A stretch of DNA of 10,631 nt from an uncultured Eubacteriaceae bacterium (GCA_945938055.1 CAMEUH010000072.1:1-10631), one strand, 5' to 3'. Shown: positions 1 through 7,356, counted from the first letter of the stretch. Notes: generated by a model not told the origin, from the letters alone. Made by a program: numbers and translations.

Positions 1-1740
1 GACACTTCCAACTTTTGTATCTTTCCAGGTGTACATTGCATTGTCCACGATAATACGCACATCATACTTCTGCTTATTTCCCTTTGGTCCAAAAAAGGCC
101 TCTGCGAAATGGTTTTCTGCAATCAGAACACCATCCTCTTCTGTCTGCGCCACTTCTGTTTCAAAACAATCGTCCCGATTTGTGTCACCGGATGGGAATA
201 TGGTCAGATTCATGTCTTTCTGAATATCCTTAATCCCCATGAAGCCGCCTGCACCTAGTTCTTCAACCAGCTTTCCCACAACATTTTCAATGTTAACGAC
301 ATTACGGGAAGTTTCTGCATATTTACTCAGCATGGTCTTTGTAGTCATTTCTGAATTCTGAACACTATCCGTCATGGTTACCATGATATCTCTTACCTGT
401 TTCATGTTATCTACCATGTTCTTGTTGGAATCTTCCACCTTCCTGATTGCCGTATCCACAATCTGGATTTCGTCTCCAAGCTGTCTGGAATCTTCTGAAA
501 TAGAGCTGACACTATCATTAACCTTTTTCATCTTTTCAAGCATTTCCTGAATCAGCCTTAAAATTGTAGTAATGGACTCTGTCATTTTATCCGACGTCGT
601 TTCCAGATGATTTAATGCCTCCATGATGCTTCCGGAGGAATTCTGTGTTCCCATGCTTAAATTACGGATTTCATCTGCTACTACTGCAAAGCCTTTTCCT
701 GCATCTCCTGCTCTTGCTGCCTCAATGGAAGCATTTAACGCCAGAAGATTCGTCTGTGATGTAATATTATTGATGGTACCCGTCTCTTCTTTTACCATGT
801 TAAACTGTTCACGGAATTCATTTAATATTTTCTCAACTTCAGAAGACAACTGGGCCATCATATTCGTGGATTCCAGAACATTCGATAATTCCCTGGAGCT
901 GGAAACAGCATGCGCCGCTGATTCGTTAATGAGTTCTACCATCCGGTCGGTTAGTTCTGCAACATTTTCAACCTGACTGTCAATATCCTCTGTCATTTCC
1001 ATGGAGGAATCAATCTTCTGATTCAATACACTATTATTTCCTGCCAGTTCTTCCATACTGCGGACCACATTTTCCGCGCCTTCTTTATTTTCATCCGCTA
1101 GCTCACGCACCACCGTTACACCATCTACAACGGATGTACTTGCCGTCTTGACCTGTTCAATGGTCGTAATCACTTTCTTTAAATTTCCCTTAACAGAATC
1201 CACCATCGCTCCATCTGACTGGCACAGATGATTGATGGATAAAATATATCCCACATAACACAGCACAACTGCTGCCACCTGTATCTCATAATTGGAAATA
1301 TCGCTTGGAGCATTCGCTCCTGCCATGAGATTCTTCACAATGGACGCTACTATAACAAGCATATTGGCAATTCCACACCGAATCATGAAGTTTCGGTTTT
1401 TAAATAGAATCAGCATGCTGGTCAGCGGAAGAATAAACATAACCGATAAAACCGACGTACTGGTCATCATGACATACAGATAAAAAACACCATATCCTAC
1501 TGCAATGACATCCTTATAAATCGTTGTTGCAGGCCCTTTTACCTTCAAGACCAAAAGACCGATAAAGAAAGGAATCCAGCATACCGAAACAAAGGAAATA
1601 TAGTACCCTATCGTTCGTAATCCTTTTAATACTTCGATGACGTAAGCTGCAGACAACACGATTCCCAGTGTCATCCAGATAACCATCGCCTTCCGATTCG
1701 CACTTCGTGCAAAATATTCTTCATTGTACTCCATTTTCAT
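1..1740 (-). CDS. Methyl-accepting chemotaxis protein, six-TM type, PilZ-like tail (3' end off window)
   Basis: Membrane chemoreceptor that would signal to CheA/CheW. The 580 visible codons begin with about six hydrophobic helices (roughly residues 18-38, 44-66, 78-96, 98-113, 118-137, 152-169) and short loops, so there is no large extracellular ligand domain, and no HAMP domain is evident. A long coiled-coil signalling domain follows (about 175-495); its hairpin tip, around residues 331-366, carries the family hallmark AARAGDAGKGFAVVADEIRN. After about residue 496 a GGFMGIKDIQ linker leads into a beta-rich segment (FPSGDTNRDD, then YDVRIIVDNAMYTW) that resembles the YcgR-type N-domain preceding PilZ in some clostridial receptors. 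The PilZ core itself would lie beyond position 1, so that part is inference. Start chosen at 1740 because AAGGGAG lies just upstream; an in-frame ATG at 1764 lacks a good ribosome binding site. The receptor family is certain; the ligand is unknown. Confidence 0.92.
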   Translation of the reverse strand, partial: MKMEYNEEYFARSANRKAMVIWMTLGIVLSAAYVIEVLKGLRTIGYYISFVSVCWIPFFIGLLVLKVKGPATTIYKDVIAVGYGVFYLYVMMTSTSVLSVMFILPLTSMLILFKNRNFMIRCGIANMLVIVASIVKNLMAGANAPSDISNYEIQVAAVVLCYVGYILSINHLCQSDGAMVDSVKGNLKKVITTIEQVKTASTSVVDGVTVVRELADENKEGAENVVRSMEELAGNNSVLNQKIDSSMEMTEDIDSQVENVAELTDRMVELINESAAHAVSSSRELSNVLESTNMMAQLSSEVEKILNEFREQFNMVKEETGTINNITSQTNLLALNASIEAARAGDAGKGFAVVADEIRNLSMGTQNSSGSIMEALNHLETTSDKMTESITTILRLIQEMLEKMKKVNDSVSSISEDSRQLGDEIQIVDTAIRKVEDSNKNMVDNMKQVRDIMVTMTDSVQNSEMTTKTMLSKYAETSRNVVNIENVVGKLVEELGAGGFMGIKDIQKDMNLTIFPSGDTNRDDCFETEVAQTEEDGVLIAENHFAEAFFGPKGNKQKYDVRIIVDNAMYTWKDTKVGSV

Positions 1741-1769
1741 TGCTCTCCCTTCGTACCGTTTCATGATGT

Positions 1770-1790
1770 AAAATCTTATAGGAAGATTTT
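1770..1790. repeat. Perfect 8-bp dyad at the chemoreceptor transcription start
   Basis: Arms AAAATCTT (1770-1777) and AAGATTTT (1783-1790) are separated by 5 bp. The dyad lies just downstream of the proposed -10 box and spans the predicted transcription start of the receptor gene. It could be an operator or a weak 5' hairpin in the leader. No T-run follows in the minus direction, so it is not a terminator. Confidence 0.45.
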
Positions 1791-1818
1791 ATCATATATT
1801 AGTAATAATTTCCAGTAA
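1791..1818 (-). promoter_or_regulatory. Possible sigma-A promoter of the chemoreceptor gene
   Basis: On the minus strand a -10 like TATGAT (1791-1796) is preceded, after 16 bp, by TTACTG (1813-1818). The -35 match is weak. It lies just after the terminator of the upstream operon, which makes a fresh start here sensible. No flagellar sigma-28 pattern (TAAA, about 15 bp, GCCGATAA) was found. Confidence 0.35.
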
Positions 1819-1820
1819 TA

Positions 1821-1854
1821 AGAAAAAAGCCGAAGCTAATATCGCTCCAGCTTC
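1821..1854 (-). terminator. Rho-independent terminator of the alr-murD operon, overlapping the last stop codon
   Basis: Read on the minus strand, GAAGCT (1849-1854) pairs with AGCTTC (1832-1837) around an 11-nt loop. It is followed by GG and the run CTTTTTTCTT. The stop codon of the ProX-type gene (1836-1838) lies inside the 3' arm, so coding end and terminator are merged. Confidence 0.75.
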
Positions 1855-2381
1855 ACTATCATTGGTTCATGTCCTACTTCCTTTAAAAAAACATTCAGCA
1901 AATCGCTCATTTTCAACCGGATACTGGATGTGTTAATGCACGGATGGCACCCGAAATATTCCCCAGACAGCACTTCTTCGTCCATGAGAAGCTGCACCCG
2001 TTTTTCGGTATCATTCATCAGTCCCATGACACTGACGGAACCCGGTGTGATATCCAGAAGTTCCTGCATATACTCTTCTCCTGCAAAGGACAATCTTGCA
2101 CTCTGAATCTGTGCCGACAGATCCTTTGTATGAAACTTCTTGTCTCCCGGCATCATAAGAAGATAAAAGCGGTTTTTCTGTGCATTGGTCAGAAAAAGAT
2201 TCTTGCATATGTAGGAATCCAGAACTTTATCTACTTCTTCGCACGCCTCCATGGTCATGAGTGCTTCATGATCCACTCTCTCATAAGAAATTCCCAGCCT
2301 GTCCAATAAATCATAAGTACGTATTTCTTTTTCCAGCCGTCCCGCAGTATCCTTTGGACGACCATGCTGCAAGATAAGCAT
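1836..2381 (-). CDS. ProX-type prolyl-tRNA editing protein (YbaK/ProRS-associated domain)
   Basis: Free-standing trans-editing deacylase, most likely hydrolysing Ala mischarged on tRNA(Pro) in the cytosol. The 181-residue protein has the full family pattern: HGRP and GRL near the start, YDLLDRLGI (about 24-32), VDHEA followed by the T-x-E motif (about 37-45), the KNLFL strand, FYLLMMPGDK (about 71-80), SARLSFA, the PGSVSVMGLMND signature (about 113-124) and GCHPCINTSS (about 144-153). These match clostridial homologues of the ProRS insertion domain over their whole length. The start at 2381 has AAAGGAG about 9 nt upstream. It is the last gene of a four-gene run, 30 nt after murD and ending in the terminator. 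Exact substrate (Ala versus Cys) is inferred from the subfamily, not shown. The gene name is often given as proX or prdX, so no symbol is asserted. Confidence 0.88.
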   Translation of the reverse strand: MLILQHGRPKDTAGRLEKEIRTYDLLDRLGISYERVDHEALMTMEACEEVDKVLDSYICKNLFLTNAQKNRFYLLMMPGDKKFHTKDLSAQIQSARLSFAGEEYMQELLDITPGSVSVMGLMNDTEKRVQLLMDEEVLSGEYFGCHPCINTSSIRLKMSDLLNVFLKEVGHEPMIVKLERY

Positions 2382-2411
2382 CCTTTTTGACTCCTTTCCG
2401 ATTTCTGTTCT

Positions 2412-3758
2412 TCACTGTTTTTCATGCACCAGACGGTTGAATACCTCACCACGTTCTTCAAAATTCTTAAAAATTCCATAGCTGGCCGCCGCCGGCGACA
2501 TGACACAGCTTGTTCCTTTTGGCGTAATCCTTTTTGCAAGTACAACAGCCTCTTCCAGCGTATCCACCAGATACAGTCTTTCCTTTCCGGAAAATTTCTT
2601 GTCCATGTCTTCTATCTCTTGATAAATTCTCTTTCCGGTTGCCGCCATAAGGATAATATTCTGTACCGGATGCACAGAGAGAAACGAAATCAGTTCTGAA
2701 TAATCAATCCCTCTGTCCATTCCTCCGATCAGAATGGTCGTGGCATCCTTCACACTGTTTAATGCCTGAATTGCTGTATCACAAATAGTTGAAATAGAAT
2801 CATCATAGTATTTCACGCCATCCACACAGCCAATGTACTGCAGCCGATGCGGCAGAGTCTCATAAGAACAAAGTCCCCTGGTAAACTCCCCATCCGTTAT
2901 GCCAAATTTCTTTAGCACTCCATATGCCATGGCAATGTTGTAATAATTATGTTCGCCCAGCAAATGAATCTTATCCACCGGAATTTCATAAACACAATCA
3001 TTAAAAGAATCCTTTTTGCAAGTGATACAGCTTCCGGAAATGACAATATCCGCCGTTTTCCCATAGCCAACCGAAATCACTTCTGCAGCACAGCTTCCTG
3101 CTTTCGGAACAATCAGTTCATTCACAAAAAGAGTATCGCCGGTAAGCTGGTTCCGGTAAATATTTTCCTTTGCTGCCACATATTTCTCCATGGTTCCGTA
3201 ATGATCCAGATGCTCCTCGTGAATATTAAGATAAACTGCCACCTTAGGAGCAACAGTCATATATTCTAACTGATGTGAGGACATTTCAAAAGTAATAATG
3301 GTATCGTCACCAATTTCTTCCCATATGTCAAACGCAGGAATTCCAATATTCCCAGCAAGTACCGTATTTTTCCCTGCACTTTTTAAAATGTGATTCATCA
3401 GGGTAGTAGTCGTACTCTTTCCCTTGGTTCCGGTAATTCCCACAATCTGATTCCGGTATCGTTCAAAGAAAAGTTCCGTCTGGGAAACCAGACATCCTCT
3501 GATATCCTTTCGTTCCATCTCCAGAACAATCCCGGGACTTTTAAAAATAACGTCAAAATCATTCAGGCACTTCTGATAATCTTCTCCACAAATTACAGGA
3601 ATCTCCTCGCTGACCTGAACCGGATTCCGGTCAGAAATAGCAATCATCCCATAGCCTCCGGCCTTCTTTAAAAGTGCAAGGGTGGACTTTCCTTCTCTTC
3701 CAAAGCCCAGGATTAAAACCTTTTTATCTTTTACATACTTTCGTATTGTGTCAATCAT
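2412..3758 (-). CDS. murD: UDP-N-acetylmuramoyl-L-alanine--glutamate ligase (MurD, possibly the L-Glu-specific MurD2 type)
   Basis: Cytosolic Mur ligase adding glutamate, with ATP, to UDP-MurNAc-L-Ala. The 448 residues show the three-domain layout: Rossmann-like N-domain (VLILGFGREGKS, 14-25), central ATPase domain with P-loop GITGTKGKST (107-116), the lysine expected to be carbamylated in AAKENIYR (about K197) and GEHNYYNIAMA (268-278), then the C-domain with HRL (304-306), DDSIST (319-324), GGMDRG (345-350) and MSPAAASYGIFKNFEERG (420-437). Compared with E. coli MurD, the DSKAT motif reads DSIST, the position of glutamate-binding Lys348 reads Arg, and ASLD reads ASYG. With a murL-like gene directly upstream, this suggests a MurD2-type enzyme using L-Glu; that is inference. 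Start at 3758 has GGAGG 7 nt upstream. It lies 24 nt after the murL-like gene. Confidence 0.93.
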   Translation of the reverse strand: MIDTIRKYVKDKKVLILGFGREGKSTLALLKKAGGYGMIAISDRNPVQVSEEIPVICGEDYQKCLNDFDVIFKSPGIVLEMERKDIRGCLVSQTELFFERYRNQIVGITGTKGKSTTTTLMNHILKSAGKNTVLAGNIGIPAFDIWEEIGDDTIITFEMSSHQLEYMTVAPKVAVYLNIHEEHLDHYGTMEKYVAAKENIYRNQLTGDTLFVNELIVPKAGSCAAEVISVGYGKTADIVISGSCITCKKDSFNDCVYEIPVDKIHLLGEHNYYNIAMAYGVLKKFGITDGEFTRGLCSYETLPHRLQYIGCVDGVKYYDDSISTICDTAIQALNSVKDATTILIGGMDRGIDYSELISFLSVHPVQNIILMAATGKRIYQEIEDMDKKFSGKERLYLVDTLEEAVVLAKRITPKGTSCVMSPAAASYGIFKNFEERGEVFNRLVHEKQ

Positions 3759-3782
3759 GTAATTGCCTCCAAATAAATTACT

Positions 3783-5130
3783 CTATGCCATGCAGCAATT
3801 TTTTCTCACAATCTCTGCAAATCTTTCCGGAAGCAGATTCTCCTCTTCATACCCGGTAAAAAAGTGATTTTCCTTATGAAGATACTCCTGATATTGTGCT
3901 AACTGTTTATAATATTCAAACAATACAGGGAGTTTTTCTCCTGCTTCCTCCAGCCTTTGAATCGTCATGCAGATTGCCGTGTTCACTTCCTCGCGGCTTC
4001 CCACACATTCAAAAGGCTTTTCCTCCACTACTCCCACGAGCTGCTCCATCACCGGAATCATGGACGCATCATTGACCATGTCTGCGCCAAAAATTTCACA
4101 AAGTCGCTCATGCGAAAGAAACGGGGACAATATGAAAAACACAAAAAGACACTTTGGACAGTGTCCACACCAAACATCTTCCTTGCTTCCCACATTACAG
4201 CTTCGAAAAATGTCATGATACTCCGTACAGCCTGCAAAATAACGTGCAATCTGAAATTCACTAGGTTCCCGTGTGTAAAAAGTTCTCCTCATATTCATGA
4301 AAATCTTTTTCAAACTTAAAGCTCTTGGAATACTGATGGTTGACCGTACTGCCAAGTACAGTACTTTCATTGGCACTTGCCTCATTCGACAGTGTAATAT
4401 AATGAAGACCATTCAGATAAGCCACGATGGTTGCTGAAAAAGCCACAATCGCAGAAAATGGTGTGTGTCCATTCAAGAATCCCTGTTGATTCAGTTCAAT
4501 CATTCGCTTATCCAGCGTTCTTTTTACTGTCAGGATATCTTCCTTAAGAAATTTCCCTGCTGTCGTGGTGTTGATGGTTGCTCCGCGTGGATTGATAATA
4601 TAACATTTTGCCTCTTCTCCCATGCTTCGAAGAAGCTCCACGGAAACAACTGAATCCTTCCCGCCTCCGATAGGAACCAGACATCCCTTAGGGTTCTGAA
4701 GCGGATATTCCGGTAAAGAAATTTTTTCTCCCAAGGACTCCATCTCCATGAAACCATCTGCATCCAATGGAATTCCATTTGTATAGAAAAATTCTCCCAA
4801 TCCATGAAAATATAATTCTTTCCACCATGCAATCTGTTCTTTTTCCAGGCTTCCCGCAAGAATTTCCACACGCTTTGGACAGGCTATTTTCCAATAACTA
4901 ATTAATTCTACCATTCCCAGCTGAAAAACCAGATTTTGAAATGTTCCATTTTTCATCAGGCGTTCAAAATCCTGTCCATAAAGACCAAATTCCCAGGTTG
5001 GAGCAAACTCTGACAAACCCTCTATTTCAAAGTCATATCGTACCCTTATTCCGTTTCCTTCCTGCGTAATTTCATAAGAGCGGTAACGGAATACCCTGTA
5101 TTTTTCCCTTAATTCATCATATAAGGCCAT
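3783..5130 (-). pseudogene. murL: MurL-like UDP-MurNAc-L-Ala-L-Glu epimerase, PP-loop family, frame disrupted
   Basis: By resemblance this is a MurL-type protein; Xanthomonas MurL converts UDP-MurNAc-L-Ala-L-Glu to the D-Glu form using ATP. The first frame (5130-4261, 289 aa) carries the PP-loop PIGGGKDSVV (153-162), NPRGAT, a GHTPFSAIVAFSA block (231-243) and SNEASANEST (258-267), then stops at tandem TAG-TGA. The second frame resumes with SEFQIARYFAGC and continues to 3783 with RSCN and the cysteine cluster WCGHCPKC, about 159 residues. Together they give about 448 residues. GGGAGG precedes the start at 5130. It lies 16 nt after alr and 24 nt before murD, so it is certainly in their operon. 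The break could be a sequencing or assembly error, since both halves look fully conserved with no further decay. The MurL identification comes from motif memory and context. A different PP-loop enzyme remains possible. Confidence 0.68.
4258..4269 (-). other. Frame break in the murL-like gene
   Basis: On the minus strand frame one reads GGA ACC TAG TGA, while the family-like sequence resumes as CCT AGT GAA TTT CAG (P-S-E-F-Q). To join the frames, 2 nt (or 3n+2) must be added, or one removed. Because helix-like sequence SEFQIARYF begins abruptly after HTGT, a short deletion of 3n+2 bases is at least as likely as a single-base error. No convincing slippery site is present; the nearest run, CTTTTTA at 4280-4286, would favour -1 shifting, whereas +1 is needed. 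Confidence 0.8.
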
Positions 5131-5146
5131 GACTTCCTCCCTAATT

Positions 5147-6265
5147 TTAATATATTCTTTTCACGCGTTTGCTGATACCACAAACAAACTCATAATTAAA
5201 GCTTCCTGCAAGATTCGCCACTTCCTCTACAGAAAGAAAATTCTCCCCGTCACGTCCTACAAGAATTGCTTCATCCTCTATACAGACATTTTCAATCAGC
5301 GAAACATCCACCATCATCTGATCCATGCAGACCCTTCCTATAATCGGTGCATATTGTCCATGAATCAGTACTTTTCCCTTATTGGAAAGAGAACGTGGGT
5401 AACCATCCGCATAGCCCACCGATAACGTTGCTATTCTTGTTGGCTTCTGTGTCACATAGGTTGCTCCATAACTTACTCCATGTCCCGCTTCGATGGTTTT
5501 TACATTGACCACATGTGTTTTCCATGTTAGTGCCGGTTTTAGAACTACTTCATCCGTACGCACTTCCTCTGATGGATAAAGACCATAGGTAATGATACCG
5601 GAACGTACCATATTAAAGCGATGGCTGTCAAATTCAATGATTCCGGCACTATTACACAAATGTTTTACCGGAATTGTTACGCCTTCTCTTTCCAGTTGGG
5701 CGCAGAACCAGTCATATCGCTCCATCTGTTTTTTACTGTATGCCTTATCATACATATCCGCACAGGAAAAATGAGAAAACATTCCCTCCAGATAAAGATT
5801 CGGATACCTGCTAATCTGGACAACCTGTGCAACATCTTCTTCTTTCATTTCAAAACCAATTCGTGTCATCCCGGTATCCAGTGCAATATGTATCTTTCCC
5901 TTTTTTCCGGCCCTCTTTCCTGCTTCATCCAGAAGACGCGCCGTTTCCGTGTTGTAAATAGTCTGGGTAATGTCATATTGTATCAGTTCATCATACTGGC
6001 TCGGTGAAGTATACCCCAAAATCAGTATCGGATGGGTTACACCGGCATTTCGCAGTTCTATTGCCTCTTCAATTGTTGCCACTGCAAAATACTGCACCTT
6101 CTCCTTCAGCCTTCTGGCAATAGGGATTGCGCCATGTCCATAGCCATCCGCCTTAATGACCGCCAGAATCCAAACATCATCTCCAACTTTTTTACGAACT
6201 TCATCAATGTTATGTTCAATTGCTGCAAGATCTACCTCTGCACAGCACCGGTAATATTCATTCAT
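5147..6265 (-). CDS. alr: Alanine racemase
   Basis: PLP-dependent, cytosolic interconversion of L- and D-Ala, supplying D-Ala for peptidoglycan. The 372-aa length is normal for the family. Seen directly: the PLP-binding lysine K38 in AVIKADGYGHGA (35-46), ALDTGMTRIGF (128-138, with the Arg near the PLP pocket), HLCNSAG (202-208), the second catalytic base Y266 in GHGVSYGATY (261-270), SVGYADGYPR (282-291) and GRVCMDQMMVDVS (310-322). All catalytic residues are intact. The start at 6265 has TAGGAGG upstream at good spacing. It is the first gene of the operon, 16 nt ahead of the murL-like gene, so D-Ala and D-Glu steps are made from one transcript. It is divergent from the deacetylase gene. Confidence 0.96.
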   Translation of the reverse strand: MNEYYRCCAEVDLAAIEHNIDEVRKKVGDDVWILAVIKADGYGHGAIPIARRLKEKVQYFAVATIEEAIELRNAGVTHPILILGYTSPSQYDELIQYDITQTIYNTETARLLDEAGKRAGKKGKIHIALDTGMTRIGFEMKEEDVAQVVQISRYPNLYLEGMFSHFSCADMYDKAYSKKQMERYDWFCAQLEREGVTIPVKHLCNSAGIIEFDSHRFNMVRSGIITYGLYPSEEVRTDEVVLKPALTWKTHVVNVKTIEAGHGVSYGATYVTQKPTRIATLSVGYADGYPRSLSNKGKVLIHGQYAPIIGRVCMDQMMVDVSLIENVCIEDEAILVGRDGENFLSVEEVANLAGSFNYEFVCGISKRVKRIY

Positions 6266-6323
6266 AAACTGCCTCCTACCATTCTATTAGGCAATGGACT
6301 AAAAAAGTCTATGTCCGCTAAAT

Positions 6324-6332
6324 ATTGTATCA
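6324..6332 (-). promoter_or_regulatory. Probable extended -10 promoter of the alr operon
   Basis: The minus strand reads TGATACAAT, an extended -10 (TGnTACAAT), with no good -35 at 16-18 bp. The predicted start would give a leader of about 50 nt before alr. No riboswitch or T-box can be made out in so short a leader. Confidence 0.45.
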
Positions 6333-6382
6333 CAAAACAGAACATTTACATACTAAAAATTTATAATTATCCATGGTTTTTA

Positions 6383-6411
6383 TTGATTTCTCCTTAAGAA
6401 AATTTTATAAT
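6383..6411 (+). promoter_or_regulatory. Sigma-A promoter of the deacetylase gene
   Basis: TTGATT (6383-6388), a 17-bp spacer and a perfect TATAAT (6406-6411). The predicted start near 6418 leaves a leader of about 24 nt to the ATG at 6442. Since this promoter lies downstream of the upstream in-frame ATG at 6373, it supports the shorter protein. Confidence 0.75.
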
Positions 6412-6441
6412 AAAGTCAATGCAGTTAATTGGGAGGTTATT

Positions 6442-7311
6442 ATGCTAAAGATTTACAAAGCCTTTCCCGGAGGAAAGCACAAAGTACTGACCATGAGTTA
6501 TGATGATGGAAAATTTGCTGACAGGCGTCTGGTCTCCATCTTTAATAAATATGGCATCAAAGGAACCTTTAACCTGAATTCCGGATTAATCCATGACGGA
6601 ATCCGAATCGATCCTTCCGAATGGCCGGAACTCTATAAAGGCCATGAGGTTGCCACACACACCGTTACCCATCCTACCATTGACCGTTGTCCAAACACGG
6701 AAATCATTGCAGAATACCTAAATGACAAGCAATTTCTGGAATCTGTCATGGGGTATCCGATTCGCGGTCATGCTTATCCAAATGGTTCTTACAGCAAGCG
6801 TGTAGAACGCATCATGGAAGATTTAGGTATTAAATACGGTCGTATTGTTGGCGATTATTATGCAGACGAATATGTCGTAAGACAGTCAAAATCCGAATGT
6901 GGCATTGATGTTGTAGGTGATACGAACGGATTTGCATTTCCGGAAAATTTCCTTGAATGGAAGCCTACCTGCCATCATAATCATAATCTTCTTGGTTTTG
7001 GTGAAAGTTTCAAGAATTTAAAGAAAAAACAATATCTTTACATGATGTACGTCTGGGGACATAGCTATGAATTTGATCGTGACAACAACTGGGAGTTAAT
7101 GGAACAGTTTTGTGAGATGATGAGCGGACAGGATGACATCTGGTATGCAACGAACATTGAAATTGTAGACTACATGGAAGCCTATGAACGATTACAGTTC
7201 GCAGCTGATTTAAGTTTCGTTTACAATCCTTCCTTCCAGTCAGTATGGATTATTGTAAATGATGACAATGTTGTTGAAATTCCTGGAGGCTCTACCGTAC
7301 ATTTAATTTAA
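6442..7311 (+). CDS. Polysaccharide deacetylase (NodB/CE4-like) family protein, cytosolic
   Basis: A 289-aa member of the metal-dependent carbohydrate-esterase-4-like fold. Seen: LTMSYDDGKF (16-25) with the catalytic/metal Asp pair, HEVATHTVTHPTI (68-80) with the HxxxH metal site, RGHAYPNGSYS (108-118) as motif 3, HHNHN (168-172), and a late VWGHSYEF (194-201) supplying the usual C-terminal histidine. A beta-rich tail (from about residue 254) follows. There is no signal peptide or membrane helix, so unlike peptidoglycan deacetylases of the PgdA kind it probably acts on a soluble intracellular or imported N-acylated sugar; the substrate is unknown. Start at 6442 is chosen on GGGAGG (6431-6436), the conserved N-terminus and the promoter position; an in-frame ATG at 6373 is rejected. 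It is transcribed alone and ends in a shared terminator. Confidence 0.85.
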   Translation: MLKIYKAFPGGKHKVLTMSYDDGKFADRRLVSIFNKYGIKGTFNLNSGLIHDGIRIDPSEWPELYKGHEVATHTVTHPTIDRCPNTEIIAEYLNDKQFLESVMGYPIRGHAYPNGSYSKRVERIMEDLGIKYGRIVGDYYADEYVVRQSKSECGIDVVGDTNGFAFPENFLEWKPTCHHNHNLLGFGESFKNLKKKQYLYMMYVWGHSYEFDRDNNWELMEQFCEMMSGQDDIWYATNIEIVDYMEAYERLQFAADLSFVYNPSFQSVWIIVNDDNVVEIPGGSTVHLI

Positions 7312-7356
7312 TCCTTTTGTCTGAATTTTGTATGAAGGGTCTATTCTACAAAGAAA

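Noticed and set aside
1741..1764. Upstream in-frame ATG at 1764 for the chemoreceptor
   Set aside because: No ribosome binding site precedes it, while AAGGGAG sits before the ATG at 1740.
1944..2309. Plus-strand open frames opposite proX, murD, murL-like, alr and the receptor
   Set aside because: They are antisense to well-supported genes, show no family motifs and lack ribosome binding sites.
4261..4286. Programmed frameshift in the murL-like gene
   Set aside because: A +1 (or -2) shift is needed. CTTTTTA is an imperfect -1 type site, and ACC-TAG would need a poor Thr-tRNA re-pairing to CCT. The Shine-Dalgarno-like GAGGAG is about 20 nt upstream of the stop, too far for a prfB-like mechanism.
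3783..4412. Separate 209-residue gene starting at 4412
   Set aside because: Its first 50 residues are the out-of-frame reading of the murL-like N-terminal part. Family-like sequence begins only at SEFQIARYF, and no ribosome binding site was seen for an independent start.
6266..6323. Riboswitch or T-box in the alr leader
   Set aside because: The predicted leader is only about 50 nt with no T-box sequence, terminator or recognisable aptamer fold.
6373..6441. Longer deacetylase N-terminus from ATG 6373
   Set aside because: A near-consensus promoter (6383-6411) lies inside this stretch, and GGGAGG precedes the ATG at 6442.
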